In this document: piece by piece, positions 7,088 to 17,112 of the stretch | Numbering within the stretch: the stretch's first letter is position 1 | How the letters are laid out: every line of letters begins with the position of its first letter | NCBI GenBank assembly: GCA_030430385.1 | Contig: JAUIFO010000001.1 | Location: 248,001 to 312,000, forward strand | DNA length: 64,000 nucleotides | Origin: Bacteroidia bacterium | Lineage (GTDB): Bacteria; Bacteroidota; Bacteroidia; Flavobacteriales; Flavobacteriaceae | Direction of reading: 5' to 3' | The notes under the pieces: model-generated | Told to the model about the DNA's origin: nothing | Seen by the model: only the letters and a program-made list of their open reading frames with translations | Database searches by the model: none | Made by a program: the position numbers and the translations under genes

Positions 7088-9694
7088 TTAAAACTCTTCT
7101 GTAACAAAATTTGCTTCATTTCTAAAGACTAAAGTGTCGTCAAAAGCATCTAAAAGGATAATACTATCTGTGGTAATTTTTCCTGAGAGTATCTCTTTAC
7201 TTAAGGCATTCAACACTTCTTTTTGAATAACTCGTTTTACAGGACGTGCACCATACTCAGGGTTGTATCCTTTCTCTGCTAAATACGCTTTAGCTTCAGG
7301 AGTAGCATCAAATGTTATGCCTTGCTTTGCTATCATTTTTTGAACACCTTTTAATTGTAAACTCACAATATCTTTAATATTGTCCTTGGTTAAAGGTGTA
7401 AACATTATTGTGTCGTCAATTCGATTTAAAAACTCTGGTCTCACACTTTGCTTTAATAAGCCTAGAACATCAACTTTGGCTGCTTCCATAGCAGAATCTA
7501 GATCTTTTGTCGCTTCAAAACGTTCTTGAATAATATGACTTCCAATATTAGAGGTCATGATAATAATCGTATTCTTGAAATCTGCCACGCGACCTTTATT
7601 ATCTGTCAAGCGACCTTCATCTAATACTTGTAAAAGAATGTTGAAGGTATCTGGATGCGCTTTCTCTATTTCATCTAAAAGTACAACAGAGTAAGGTTTA
7701 CGTCTTACAGCTTCAGTTAATTGTCCGCCTTCATCATAACCTACATATCCTGGAGGCGCACCAACTAAACGACTTACACTATGACGCTCTTGATATTCAC
7801 TCATATCAATTCTGGTCATAGCATTTTCGTCATCAAAAAGATACTCGGCAAGCGCTTTTGCCAATTCTGTTTTACCAACACCAGTAGTTCCTAAGAATAG
7901 AAATGTACCAACAGGTTTTTGAGGGTTTTGTAAACCAGCTCTTGAACGCCTTACAGCATCGCTAACAGCTTCAATAGCTTCTTCTTGACCAACGACGCGT
8001 TTGTGTAATTCATCTTCAAGTTTCAAGAGTTTATCGCGTTCACTTTGCAGCATTTTTGTCACAGGTATGCCTGTCCATTTTGCAACAACTTCTGCAATAT
8101 CATCATAGGTAACTTCCTCTTTAATAAGGGCATTGTCTTGCTGATTTGCTAATTGTTCTTGGAACCTTTCCAATGCTTCCTGAGCTTCTTTGATCTTTCC
8201 ATAACGAATTTCAGCTACTGTACCATAATCTCCTTCGCGTTCGGCTTTTTCGGCTTCAAGTTTATAATGTTCAATATCAGATTTTGTAGACTGGATATTG
8301 TCAACAACTTCCTTTTCGCTTTTCCACTTAGCATTGATCTCATTACGTTCTTCTTTAAGATTTGCGAGATCTGCACGCAACGATTTTAATTTTGCTTCGT
8401 CTTTTTCACGCTTTATCGCTTCAATTTCAATTTCTAGTTGCATGATCTTTCGATCAAGAACATCAAGTTCTTCGGGTTTCGAATTAATTTCCATGCGAAG
8501 TTTAGAAGCGGCTTCGTCCATCAAATCAATAGCTTTATCAGGTAGGAATCTGTTCGTAATGTAGCGTTCTGATAATTCTACTGCACCAATGATGGCTTCA
8601 TCTTTTATACGAACCTTGTGATGCGTTTCATACTTTTCTTTAATCCCTCTTAAAATTGAAATAGCACTTTCTGTATCTGGTTCATCTACCATCACTTTTT
8701 GAAAACGTCTTTCGAGTGCTTTATCTTTTTCAAAATACTTTTGATATTCATCCAGTGTTGTGGCACCAATAGCTCTCAATTCTCCTCTTGCTAATGCTGG
8801 CTTTAAAATGTTAGCAGCATCCATAGCGCCTTGTCCGCCACCTGCACCAACTAAGGTATGGATTTCATCAATGAATAGAACAATATCGCCTTCACTCGTA
8901 GTGACTTCTTTGATGACTGCTTTTAAGCGTTCTTCAAATTCACCTTTAAATTTTGCTCCAGCAATAAGCGCTCCCATATCCAAAGCATAGATTTGTTTAT
9001 TGATTAGGTTTTCTGGAATATCACCATCAACAATACGATGCGCAAGTCCTTCAGCAATTGCTGTCTTTCCAGTACCTGGTTCACCTACAAGAATAGGATT
9101 GTTTTTGGTACGTCTTGACAGGATTTGAAGGATACGTCTAATCTCTTCATCACGACCAATAACAGGATCAAGTTTTCCGTCTTTAGCTAACTGATTCAGA
9201 TTCTTGGCATATTTATTAAGAGAATTATAAGTGTCTTCTTGACTTTGAGAGGTGACACGATCACCTTTTCGTAACTCTTCTATACTTGTGGTTAATCCTT
9301 TTTCAGTAACACCTTGGTCTTTTAGCATTTGAGCAACTTTACTTTTTGACTTAAAGATTGCTAGAATGAGATGTTCTATAGATACAAAATCATCATTCAT
9401 TTTTTTTGCAATGATTGATGCTTCATTTAGTGCTGTTCCAGCATCTCTAGATAACATAAGATCTGTTCCAGAAACTTTAGGAATGCTTTCAAGTTGTTTA
9501 TCAACAGCTAGTTTTAATACGTCTATATTAACATTTAATTTTTTTAAAATAAATGGTAATACGTTTTCATCAACTTCAAAAATAGCTTTAAATATATGCT
9601 CATTCTCTATTTGTTGATGCCTCAAACTCTGAGCCAACTGCTGTGCTTGCTGTATGGCTTCTTGGGATTTTATGGTATAATTATTAAAATTCAT
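7088..9694 (-). CDS. clpB: ATP-dependent chaperone ClpB
   Basis: ClpB is the AAA+ disaggregase that works with DnaK to rescue aggregated proteins. The 868-residue protein has the full architecture: two N-terminal Clp repeats (about 1-145), NBD1 with Walker A GEPGTGKT (204-211) and Walker B VLFIDEIH, the long coiled-coil middle domain (about 400-525), and NBD2 with GTTGVGKT and [14 protein letters not shown]2 is followed by the C-terminal D2-small domain ([16 protein letters not shown]). The middle domain distinguishes it from ClpA/ClpC. It is transcribed alone. I see no exact TAnnTTTG in the 170 bp upstream and no CIRCE-like repeat, so its heat-shock control is not visible here. Confidence 0.98.
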   Translation of the reverse strand: MNFNNYTIKSQEAIQQAQQLAQSLRHQQIENEHIFKAIFEVDENVLPFILKKLNVNIDVLKLAVDKQLESIPKVSGTDLMLSRDAGTALNEASIIAKKMNDDFVSIEHLILAIFKSKSKVAQMLKDQGVTEKGLTTSIEELRKGDRVTSQSQEDTYNSLNKYAKNLNQLAKDGKLDPVIGRDEEIRRILQILSRRTKNNPILVGEPGTGKTAIAEGLAHRIVDGDIPENLINKQIYALDMGALIAGAKFKGEFEERLKAVIKEVTTSEGDIVLFIDEIHTLVGAGGGQGAMDAANILKPALARGELRAIGATTLDEYQKYFEKDKALERRFQKVMVDEPDTESAISILRGIKEKYETHHKVRIKDEAIIGAVELSERYITNRFLPDKAIDLMDEAASKLRMEINSKPEELDVLDRKIMQLEIEIEAIKREKDEAKLKSLRADLANLKEERNEINAKWKSEKEVVDNIQSTKSDIEHYKLEAEKAEREGDYGTVAEIRYGKIKEAQEALERFQEQLANQQDNALIKEEVTYDDIAEVVAKWTGIPVTKMLQSERDKLLKLEDELHKRVVGQEEAIEAVSDAVRRSRAGLQNPQKPVGTFLFLGTTGVGKTELAKALAEYLFDDENAMTRIDMSEYQERHSVSRLVGAPPGYVGYDEGGQLTEAVRRKPYSVVLLDEIEKAHPDTFNILLQVLDEGRLTDNKGRVADFKNTIIIMTSNIGSHIIQERFEATKDLDSAMEAAKVDVLGLLKQSVRPEFLNRIDDTIMFTPLTKDNIKDIVSLQLKGVQKMIAKQGITFDATPEAKAYLAEKGYNPEYGARPVKRVIQKEVLNALSKEILSGKITTDSIILLDAFDDTLVFRNEANFVTEEF

Positions 9695-9867
9695 AGGTAT
9701 AAATCAATTTTTTTATGTCTAATTTTGAAAGTGTAGGTCAATTATCTTACCAAATCGATGACACAGTAAATAAACGACAAAATGTCTTGATTTATTAGGG
9801 TTTTGGTGACGTTTCGGCAGATGTAAGAATTGGTTATGAGTTAACGACTTATAAAAAAAACAAATTC

Positions 9868-10251
9868 ATGGGATTTTTAAAAAATATATTTAGGTCTTCA
9901 GAACCAAAAGAAGAAAAAGCTTTGCCTTGGCAAGCACTCAGGAGTGTAGATCAGTTAGCGGTTATAGATGAACGATCAAAAACTAAAACACAAGTGATAT
10001 TTAAACATTCTACACGTTGTGGTATTAGTAGTATGGTTATGAATCAATTTGTAAGTATGTATGATGTAGCTGCCAATATTGATTTGTACTATCTTGATTT
10101 GTTGAGTTTTCGCGATGTGTCTGACGAAGTTGGATATAAATTTCAAGTGATGCATCAATCTCCGCAATTATTGGTGATAAGAAATGGTGTTACTGTAGCT
10201 CATGCGTCTCATGGTGCAGTTAATGATATAGATCTGAGCAGATTTGTTTAA
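9868..10251 (+). CDS. ytxJ: Bacillithiol-system redox protein YtxJ
   Basis: A 127-residue single-domain thioredoxin-fold protein of the YtxJ (DUF2847) family. The active site is monothiol, with C51 in FKHSTRCGIS, the motif expected for a bacilliredoxin that removes bacillithiol from mixed disulfides. The cis-Pro region reads VMHQSPQLLVIRNG. The basic N-terminus (MGFLKNIFRSSEPKEEKALPW) is not a signal peptide, so the protein is cytoplasmic. It is transcribed divergently from clpB. Its presence suggests that the organism makes bacillithiol, although no bsh biosynthesis genes are in this window. Confidence 0.9.
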   Translation: MGFLKNIFRSSEPKEEKALPWQALRSVDQLAVIDERSKTKTQVIFKHSTRCGISSMVMNQFVSMYDVAANIDLYYLDLLSFRDVSDEVGYKFQVMHQSPQLLVIRNGVTVAHASHGAVNDIDLSRFV

Positions 10252-10350
10252 TATTTCATCCCTTAGATATGGATAAGTCTTTCTAAGAAATGGAGTGATT
10301 TTTTTACTGCTATTCATTCAATTTTGTAGTGTAACAAAACACAATAAAAA

Positions 10351-11106
10351 ATGAATAAAAAAATAGCAGTTATCTCAGGAGCGAGTAGAGGTTTGGGTAA
10401 AGATATGGCTTTAAATCTTGCGAAAGATGGTGTTGATATTATATTTACTTACCATAAAAATGAATTAAAAGCAGAAGAGGTTATTATATCTATCGAGACA
10501 ATGGGACAACGTGCGAAAGCGTTTCAATATGATGCTAATAGTCCCGAATCTTCAAAAGATCTCATACAGAATATTGAAGCTTATTTGACAGATACTTATG
10601 GAACTCCAAAATTTGATTTCTTGATTAATAATGCTGGTACAGGTACGTTTAACTTAATACCTGATACAACAGAAGAGCAATTTGACAATATGATGAATAT
10701 TCATCTGAAGAGTTCTTATTTCCTTACGCAAGCAGCACTTCCGTATATAAATGAAGGAGGAAGAATCATAAATATTTCCAGTGGATTGGCACGTTTTAGT
10801 TTGCCTGGAATGTCGGCTTATGCTATTATGAAAGGTGGTATTGAAGTCTTTACAAGATATCTAGCTAAAGAACTTGGATCTAGAAAAATAACAGCAAACG
10901 TGGTTGCTCCTGGTGCTATTGCTACGGATTTTGCCAATGGAAGTAATAAAGATCCACAAAAGGCAGATCTAATCTCTAGTATAACCGCTTTAGGTCGTGT
11001 AGGGAAAGCCGAAGATATTGGAGGTACTGTTGCATTTTTATGTTCAGATCGTGCAGGATGGATTAATGGTCAGCGTATTGAAGTGTCTGGAGGCATGCTA
11101 GTGTAG
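10351..11106 (+). CDS. SDR-family oxidoreductase
   Basis: A 251-residue classical short-chain dehydrogenase/reductase. The nucleotide-binding glycine motif is SGASRGLG near the N-terminus, NNAG follows at about residue 90, and the catalytic triad is visible as NISSG (Ser) and YAIMK (Tyr and Lys). The C-terminus SGGMLV is typical of FabG-like enzymes. The substrate is unknown. An AraC regulator gene follows after only 28 bp on the same strand, the usual arrangement for a small regulated redox unit in flavobacteria. It is unlikely to be the housekeeping FabG. Confidence 0.92.
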   Translation: MNKKIAVISGASRGLGKDMALNLAKDGVDIIFTYHKNELKAEEVIISIETMGQRAKAFQYDANSPESSKDLIQNIEAYLTDTYGTPKFDFLINNAGTGTFNLIPDTTEEQFDNMMNIHLKSSYFLTQAALPYINEGGRIINISSGLARFSLPGMSAYAIMKGGIEVFTRYLAKELGSRKITANVVAPGAIATDFANGSNKDPQKADLISSITALGRVGKAEDIGGTVAFLCSDRAGWINGQRIEVSGGMLV

Positions 11107-11134
11107 TTTAAATTCAGTTTTATATTTTTAGATA

Positions 11135-12049
11135 ATGAAAACGATCAAGCATTTTAAAAAAGTAAGTGATTATCATCATTTTGCGAATCTTAAACCTCCT
11201 GAGCATCCTCTTATTAGTTTGATAGATTATGCTGAGGTTAATTATCCAGAAAATATTCATGATATAAAATGGACACAAGATTATTATACCATTGCTTTAA
11301 AACGCAATATACCTCATAAACTTTTTTATGGTCAAAATGAATATGACTTCGATGAAGGTGTTATGGTTTTTATTTCACCCAAGCAAGTAATGAGTATGGG
11401 TGACAATCCAAATGTCAATGGCAATCCGTCTGGTTTTTTATTGTTAATACATCCAGATTTTTTATGGAGTTCTGCACTTTCGAAGCGAATATCACAATGT
11501 GAATTTTTTGATTATAGTATTAATGAAGCCTTGTTTTTATCCTCAAAGGAGGAACTTCAGATGTTAGATATATTAAAAAAGATACAAGAGGAATATCATT
11601 CAAATATTGATAAGTTTAGTGAGAAGATAATCATTTCCCAATTGGAAGTTTTGCTAAATTATTCAGAACGTTTTTATGAACGACAATTCATTACAAGAAA
11701 GCAAATGAACCATCAGGTTTTAAATAAGTTAGAAACATATTTACAAACGTATTTTAAAAATGACGATTTGATTGATAAAGGATTACCTACAGTAACAGGA
11801 GTAAGTGAAGCTTTAAATTTGTCTCCTAACTATTTAAGTGGATTACTTAAATCGTTGACAGGACGCAGTACACAACAGCATATACATGAAAAGTTAATTG
11901 TAAAAGCTAAAGAACAATTATCTACAACTGAGCTTTCGATTAGTGAAATCGCTTATAATTTAGGTTTTGAAAGATCGGCATCGTTTTCTAAGTTATTTAA
12001 AAATAAAACTGAACTATCTCCTTTAGAGTTTAGAAAGACATTTAATTAA
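11135..12049 (+). CDS. AraC-family transcriptional regulator
   Basis: A 304-residue regulator. The N-terminal two thirds is a cupin-like sensing region without recognised ligand residues. The last 100 residues hold two helix-turn-helix motifs: TGVSEALNLSPNYLSGLLKSLTG and LSISEIAYNLGFERSASFSKLFKNKTELSPLEFRK, given here in part (NLSPNYLSGLLK, LGFERSASFSKLFK). It follows the SDR gene by 28 bp and is probably co-transcribed with it, so regulation of that SDR is likely. It ends just before a strong bidirectional terminator. Confidence 0.92.
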   Translation: MKTIKHFKKVSDYHHFANLKPPEHPLISLIDYAEVNYPENIHDIKWTQDYYTIALKRNIPHKLFYGQNEYDFDEGVMVFISPKQVMSMGDNPNVNGNPSGFLLLIHPDFLWSSALSKRISQCEFFDYSINEALFLSSKEELQMLDILKKIQEEYHSNIDKFSEKIIISQLEVLLNYSERFYERQFITRKQMNHQVLNKLETYLQTYFKNDDLIDKGLPTVTGVSEALNLSPNYLSGLLKSLTGRSTQQHIHEKLIVKAKEQLSTTELSISEIAYNLGFERSASFSKLFKNKTELSPLEFRKTFN

Positions 12050-12053
12050 TAAA

Positions 12054-12083
12054 AAAAGCTCCCAGAACTAAATGGGAGCTTTT
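12054..12083. terminator. Bidirectional terminator
   Basis: AAAAGCTCCCA (12054-12064) pairs with TGGGAGCTTTT (12073-12083), with an 8-nt loop. A-rich and T-rich flanks allow use from both sides, by the AraC gene and by the convergent Calx-beta protein gene. Confidence 0.9.
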
Positions 12084-12093
12084 ATACAATAAA

Positions 12094-15000
12094 TTATTTC
12101 TTGATGAACTTCAATGTTTGTCGTTTGCCAAGACTCTCAATGGTTATGAAGTAAACACCATCAGATAGCGTGGTTACATCAATGGTGCTATTCATGGTTT
12201 CTAGATTTTTCGTCCAAATTTTTCGTCCAATTAATGAGGTGATCTCAACCTTGTCGATAATTGAATTATTCGAGATATAAATTGTTTTGTCAACTGGATT
12301 AGGATATACTTTTAAATTTTCAAACGAGTTATCATCAATACTTAAATTATCTTCTACAAATTCAGTATTCCAAGTATTTGTAATGATTGGCGGATTGAAA
12401 TCAAAATAGATTTCTGCTGTGTTTGGAATGATATCACCAACTGCATAATCTGGTAACGGCTTAATTTCATAAGTAATGTAACCATGTCCAACGGTAGAAT
12501 CTTCACCACCTTCAGAAGGAGGTAATTGAATACCATAAAAATTCCATTCTAATTGATTTCCTACACGCTCTAGTACATAATCATGACTAGAACTTACCAT
12601 TCGTAATGTAGTTTCATCAAGTTGTTCATCCAATAAATTTTCTACTCTAATATTTATGGCGTTTGCCGTCCCTGTATTTTCAAAACGTATAGTATAAGTG
12701 AGATAATCCTCAGTGGAAAATCCAGAGTGAACAATTTCTGGTCCATGTCTTTCAGTAATATCATTAGGATCATATGATCCAACAATAGTTTGTGTTAAAC
12801 TTGAGGTGTTATTGAGTGGTAATATATCTCCAGGTAATAATGTGATATCGACTGAATTCGTAACCAATTGCCCTAAGCTAACTGTAGGTAAAGTTGGTAC
12901 AGACATTTTTACCCATAATGTTCTTTGCTGAAATGGACCTAAATTTGTAAAATTAAATGAAAAACCTGTAGCTGTTGTTGAATATGAAGCAGGATTAATG
13001 GTATACCAATTTGAAGAAATATCATAAACATCAATTAGGTTTAAAGCATCGTCCATAGTGAAATTAATTGTGCCAGATTCAATTTCGTTAGAGTTGTTTC
13101 TGAAGCTTATTGTATTCCAATAGGTGAAGCCAGGTACAGGAACAGGGAGGTTTCCATTAGATGATAAGTCAATAGATAAATCATCATAAGGTGTAACTGT
13201 AATTGGGAAATTTAATTCAGTTATTCCAGATCCTGTGGGTACTGTTATTCCAGAATAACTGCTAGAACTATTAATAACTGTTGCATAATCACTATCAACT
13301 ACAAAGCTTATATCGTAGCTCGTAATTGGGTTAGATTCATACAAGTATTGTGGCGATGCATATAAGTTATGAATGACACCATCACTATTAATTTCATATT
13401 CAAAAGTTCCTAAAGGGTATGGGATATTAATTTCTCCAGGATCTTGAGAGCCATTAGCATTATCGTCTATGAAAGCATTTAATTTTAAACCATCAGATTG
13501 CTGAAGTTGAAAACTCTGATTAGGATCATATAAGTAGTCAATTACTTCATAACCGTAATAAGTTCCATAAAAGTAACCGCCTTCTTGATCGCCAATAAAA
13601 TATCCAAAATTGATATCATCTTGGGTGAGTACATGCAAGGCGGTAAATGTTGTTGTATCGGTTTCTCCAGGATTGAGACTCGCTAATGGACCACCAACAA
13701 CATCTAAGTCTTGATATAATATTTCAGCATCAATATCTGTAATAACGGCATTTCCATTATTCGTTACGGTATATTCAAACTCTATGGTATCTCCAACACT
13801 AACGAATCCATCACCATTAAAGTCGACATAGTTGGTTGTGAAACTTACATCTAAAGGAGATTCTACAATAATTGTTATTCGGGCAAAATCGCAACTTGTT
13901 GGATCTGAAGTTTCACATATTTCATAATCAAAATAATAATTGCCTTGAGGATGATTTACAGGAACGGTTAATACTCCTGTCGGACTAATAGTGACTCCAA
14001 TAGTATTTGTATTGCCAAAGTTTATTAAAGTATTCGAAGGAATAACAGGAAGTCCTTCAAAAGTATCATTATCGAGAATCTGGAATGTTGTTCCAACTTC
14101 CAATATTGATACGACTTCATCTGGTTGCGCATTTATAGCATAATTGTCAATAATAAACGCTTCTTCTGTAACAGTTGTGTTAAATGTGTTCCCTGAGGTT
14201 ATTGTAGCTGTTATGAATAAATTTTCGTCAGCTTCATCGAGTTGATCTAAAATTGTAGGATAACTCAGTTCATCACTTCCATTCATGACTAAGCCAGCTG
14301 GAATAGTCGTGGTTAATGTAGACGTGGTATAGTCTGAGGCATCTGCAGAGCCATTTGTTGTTGTTACTGTGATTTCGGTATCTATAGGACTTACATGTGA
14401 TAATCTTGGAAAGAATCTCAGAGGATATCCTTCTTCTGCTTGGATATTTGGACCACTATTTACTGATTGATTGTTGAGACTCGAACTAGGAATTAGTCTA
14501 ATATCAGGCAAACCATCATTGTCAATGATTGTAACCGTATTTGTTGCTGAAGTATTTGTAGCATTTCCAGAAGTTACCGTTCCAGATACGTTGAACGTTT
14601 CTTCAGGTTCATCTAGAGTATCATCAGTCGTAGGAATTTGAAAATATTCGAATCTACTTCCAGCTTCAATAACATAAGATTGATTAATATCTGTATAATC
14701 TGAATTATCGGCACTTCCATTGCTTGATGTGAATTGAACCACCACATCAGCATTAAACACACGATCTAATGCAGCTGTTACATAAGCACCACTACCTTCA
14801 ATTGTACCACTTGTAGATGTACGGATACTAAAGGTAGGTGTTGTATCGTTGTCGAAGATTGTAACCGTTACAGGAATGTTCGGATTGGTCACGTTTCCAG
14901 ATGTTACAGTGATTGTAATGGTATAAGTCTCATCGGGTTCTACTAATGTGTCTTCTAACGTGATTATTTGATAAATGCTCGTTCTTGTGTCAGCAGGAAT

Positions 15001-15567
15001 TATTAAAGAGGTATTGGTAGGCGTTACATCTGCAGCTCCTGCAGTTCCATATGTTGTAGTGATGTCCATAGTGACATCAGAACTAAAGTAGTTACTAAGT
15101 GTGATGTAATATAAAGAATTTTGTCCTTCTATAAGAGTAGGAGTTTGGTTAACACTCAGTGTGGGTGTCGTGTCATTATCATATAAAAGGATGCTTCTGT
15201 TGGTTTCGGTATTATTGGTATTGCCACTCGTAACTGTGGCTTCGATTACAAAATATTCATTGTTTTCAATTGTAGAATCGTTAGTCGTAGTTATAGAGAT
15301 AACAGGGCTGCTTAATTGTCCGGCAGGAATAGTCACAGTAGTATTAATTGATGAGTAATCACTGTTGTTTGCAGTATCTGAAACTGTTACAACGTCTACA
15401 GTAACATCAGTTGACGTTACGCTATACATACTTATAGTGAACTCATATGAGTTGCCTTCAATTACACTGTAACCGTTTCCACCATTAGTAATATAAACGG
15501 TAGGGTCTTGAGCATTAACAGAGAACGTTAAGAGTAACAATCCTAAAAATAAAGTCATTTTTTTCAT
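12094..15567 (-). CDS. Large secreted Calx-beta repeat protein with T9SS type A tail
   Basis: A 1157-residue surface or secreted protein. A signal peptide (MKKMTLFLGLLLLTFSVNAQ) is followed by four Calx-beta-like repeats of about 110 residues (roughly 20-130, 131-240, 241-352, 353-475). They are recognisable by repeated phrases such as VTSGN, IIDNDG, DDTLDEPEETF and SDYT. A DUF11-like beta-sandwich region follows (about 475-960). Next comes a DUF7619-type domain starting SYDPNDITERHGPEI and ending NTAEIYFDFNPPIITNTW. The type IX sorting domain closes the protein (VYPNPVDKTIYISN; end ITIESLGKRQTLKFIKK). Calx-beta repeats bind calcium in other proteins. A role in adhesion or surface structure is inferred. 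It is a single-gene unit. Confidence 0.9.
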   Translation of the reverse strand: MKKMTLFLGLLLLTFSVNAQDPTVYITNGGNGYSVIEGNSYEFTISMYSVTSTDVTVDVVTVSDTANNSDYSSINTTVTIPAGQLSSPVISITTTNDSTIENNEYFVIEATVTSGNTNNTETNRSILLYDNDTTPTLSVNQTPTLIEGQNSLYYITLSNYFSSDVTMDITTTYGTAGAADVTPTNTSLIIPADTRTSIYQIITLEDTLVEPDETYTITITVTSGNVTNPNIPVTVTIFDNDTTPTFSIRTSTSGTIEGSGAYVTAALDRVFNADVVVQFTSSNGSADNSDYTDINQSYVIEAGSRFEYFQIPTTDDTLDEPEETFNVSGTVTSGNATNTSATNTVTIIDNDGLPDIRLIPSSSLNNQSVNSGPNIQAEEGYPLRFFPRLSHVSPIDTEITVTTTNGSADASDYTTSTLTTTIPAGLVMNGSDELSYPTILDQLDEADENLFITATITSGNTFNTTVTEEAFIIDNYAINAQPDEVVSILEVGTTFQILDNDTFEGLPVIPSNTLINFGNTNTIGVTISPTGVLTVPVNHPQGNYYFDYEICETSDPTSCDFARITIIVESPLDVSFTTNYVDFNGDGFVSVGDTIEFEYTVTNNGNAVITDIDAEILYQDLDVVGGPLASLNPGETDTTTFTALHVLTQDDINFGYFIGDQEGGYFYGTYYGYEVIDYLYDPNQSFQLQQSDGLKLNAFIDDNANGSQDPGEINIPYPLGTFEYEINSDGVIHNLYASPQYLYESNPITSYDISFVVDSDYATVINSSSSYSGITVPTGSGITELNFPITVTPYDDLSIDLSSNGNLPVPVPGFTYWNTISFRNNSNEIESGTINFTMDDALNLIDVYDISSNWYTINPASYSTTATGFSFNFTNLGPFQQRTLWVKMSVPTLPTVSLGQLVTNSVDITLLPGDILPLNNTSSLTQTIVGSYDPNDITERHGPEIVHSGFSTEDYLTYTIRFENTGTANAINIRVENLLDEQLDETTLRMVSSSHDYVLERVGNQLEWNFYGIQLPPSEGGEDSTVGHGYITYEIKPLPDYAVGDIIPNTAEIYFDFNPPIITNTWNTEFVEDNLSIDDNSFENLKVYPNPVDKTIYISNNSIIDKVEITSLIGRKIWTKNLETMNSTIDVTTLSDGVYFITIESLGKRQTLKFIKK

Positions 15568-15773
15568 AGCTGTGGCTGATTTTTTTAATCTGAATTAAAA
15601 CTAAATTAAAGGTATAATTTTTTTAAGATCTAGTTTGAGTCAATTAGAATTTTAAGGTTATCAAATAGAATTCGATAAAATAATTATTGATTTATTTATT
15701 TATTTTCATTAATACTGTGTAGACTCTACTTGTTAGATTTCAATTTATTAAAAAGGTTGCGTACAATCAGAAA

Positions 15774-15800
15774 AAACTCCCAAACATTGTTTGGGAGTTT
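15774..15800. terminator. Terminator for the 15806 lipoprotein gene
   Basis: A perfect 12-bp stem AAACTCCCAAAC (15774-15785) / GTTTGGGAGTTT (15789-15800) with a 3-nt loop. On the minus strand it is followed by a T-run (TTTTTTC). It lies 5 bp past the stop codon of the minus-strand gene. Confidence 0.9.
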
Positions 15801-15805
15801 CTGTA

Positions 15806-16993
15806 TTATCCTTGTCTTAATCGATACGAATGAAGTACGTCTTTAAATCTTAACTTCAAGTCCTCTCCAGTATCATAAACCATTTGTGCATCTGTTGGAA
15901 AATATAATGGTTGAAGTCTTACTATTTGAAGATCTCGATTGCTTAAGGCACGTTTATCACCTCTAAACGTTGCGTAAACATGTTCAAAAATGAATTCGCT
16001 GTCTATTGGAAATACATCAAGTGTTCGACCTGTCCTTAAATTGGTATATACAACATCTGCCAACACATGTGTTGATTTAAACTGATGGGTCTCAAAATAA
16101 CGCGCTCTTACATTGATGATCTTATCGATCTTGATTTTGTTACCAAGACTATCTAGAACAAAATTGCCATCACGATCTTTTTTAAATTCCCAACCATCAA
16201 CTATTTGACGCTCTCTTAATTTCTGAACGGTATTCACTTGTTCTGGAGACACATTAATTTGTTTCAGTTGTAACTGTAATCCAAAGTCATATTCTATATC
16301 ACTTGAAGCATCTGAATGATAAACCGTCCAAAATTGATCTAATCCATAGGTGTTAAAATTCAATAAATCAGCTTCCAATTGTTGTGGAATAATCTGAAAC
16401 GTTTGATTTTCAATAGACACATTTACATAATCAGTTCCTTTATTATGTGCTTCAGTCATTAGACTTCTAGTCTCTTCAAAGTTTGGATTAATTCGTTCTA
16501 TGTAACTAAATATGTTATAAGCTTTTCTCGCGTCGTATTTATTTTCAGAATCTAAAAGGGTTATCCCTTCATCAATTAAATAGTCTGATGTTTTATATCT
16601 GTAATCAACAATTTGAGATGAATAATCATTGAATTTTAAATCTATATTCTTTCCATTGATCTTTAATGGTAACACGCGTTTGATAGCATTTTGTCTTTCA
16701 TCAAGATCAACATACATTTCATAAATTGCTTTATACTGCTCAGGATTACCATCTTTTTTTAAATGCGAAATGGTTTTTAAATCTCGCTCTAAGACTTTGT
16801 AATAAGCATCCTCAAGCATTACAATAAAGTCTTGCTTACGCTTTTTATCTTTATTGTTTTCAAGTTTGCGTAGGGCATTTGTAATGGCAAGGTCGTAATT
16901 GCCATGACTAATTGCTTTTTCAATTTGCTTTCTTCCACTACACGATGTTAGTACCAGAAGAAGCGCTACTGTAGAGAGTAATAATTTCTTCAT
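15806..16993 (-). CDS. Conserved flavobacterial lipoprotein, function unknown
   Basis: A 395-residue protein that starts with a lipoprotein signal (MKKLLLSTVALLLVLTSCSGRKQ; Cys 19). The following helical region (about 20-190) has a tetratricopeptide-like character: HGNYDLAITNALRKLENNKDKK, then EQYKAIYEMYVDLDERQNAIKRVLPLK. The C-terminal half is beta-rich and ends with LRFKDVLHSYRLRQG. I do not recognise a named domain, and no enzymatic motif is visible. It is monocistronic with a strong terminator. A short inverted repeat (17008-17025) lies 15-32 nt upstream of the start. The envelope location is well supported; the function is unknown. Confidence 0.8.
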   Translation of the reverse strand: MKKLLLSTVALLLVLTSCSGRKQIEKAISHGNYDLAITNALRKLENNKDKKRKQDFIVMLEDAYYKVLERDLKTISHLKKDGNPEQYKAIYEMYVDLDERQNAIKRVLPLKINGKNIDLKFNDYSSQIVDYRYKTSDYLIDEGITLLDSENKYDARKAYNIFSYIERINPNFEETRSLMTEAHNKGTDYVNVSIENQTFQIIPQQLEADLLNFNTYGLDQFWTVYHSDASSDIEYDFGLQLQLKQINVSPEQVNTVQKLRERQIVDGWEFKKDRDGNFVLDSLGNKIKIDKIINVRARYFETHQFKSTHVLADVVYTNLRTGRTLDVFPIDSEFIFEHVYATFRGDKRALSNRDLQIVRLQPLYFPTDAQMVYDTGEDLKLRFKDVLHSYRLRQG

Positions 16994-17007
16994 AATTCTG
17001 GTTTTTA

Positions 17008-17025
17008 ATGATTATTTATAATCAT
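17008..17025. repeat. Short inverted repeat between divergent genes
   Basis: ATGATTAT (17008-17015) and ATAATCAT (17018-17025) form an 8-bp inverted repeat with a 2-bp spacer in the 119-bp gap between the divergent lipoprotein and RluA genes. It is AT-rich, so chance is possible. An operator for the lipoprotein gene is one reading. Confidence 0.35.
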
Positions 17026-17112
17026 AATCCAAATATGATGCCAAAGCATAATGCGTGTAATTTCATTTAGATTTGATATTTTCGTTTCATCAATTTTTAT
17101 CAGGAATAATTC

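Noticed and set aside
8153..9617. Several frames antisense to clpB
   Set aside because: They are reverse-frame shadows of a strongly conserved coding region.
10252..10350. Terminator hairpin after ytxJ
   Set aside because: CTTAGA/TCTAAG is too short and loose to support a terminator.
10351..11106. Housekeeping FabG
   Set aside because: It lacks acyl-carrier-protein or other fatty-acid synthesis neighbours and pairs with an AraC regulator.
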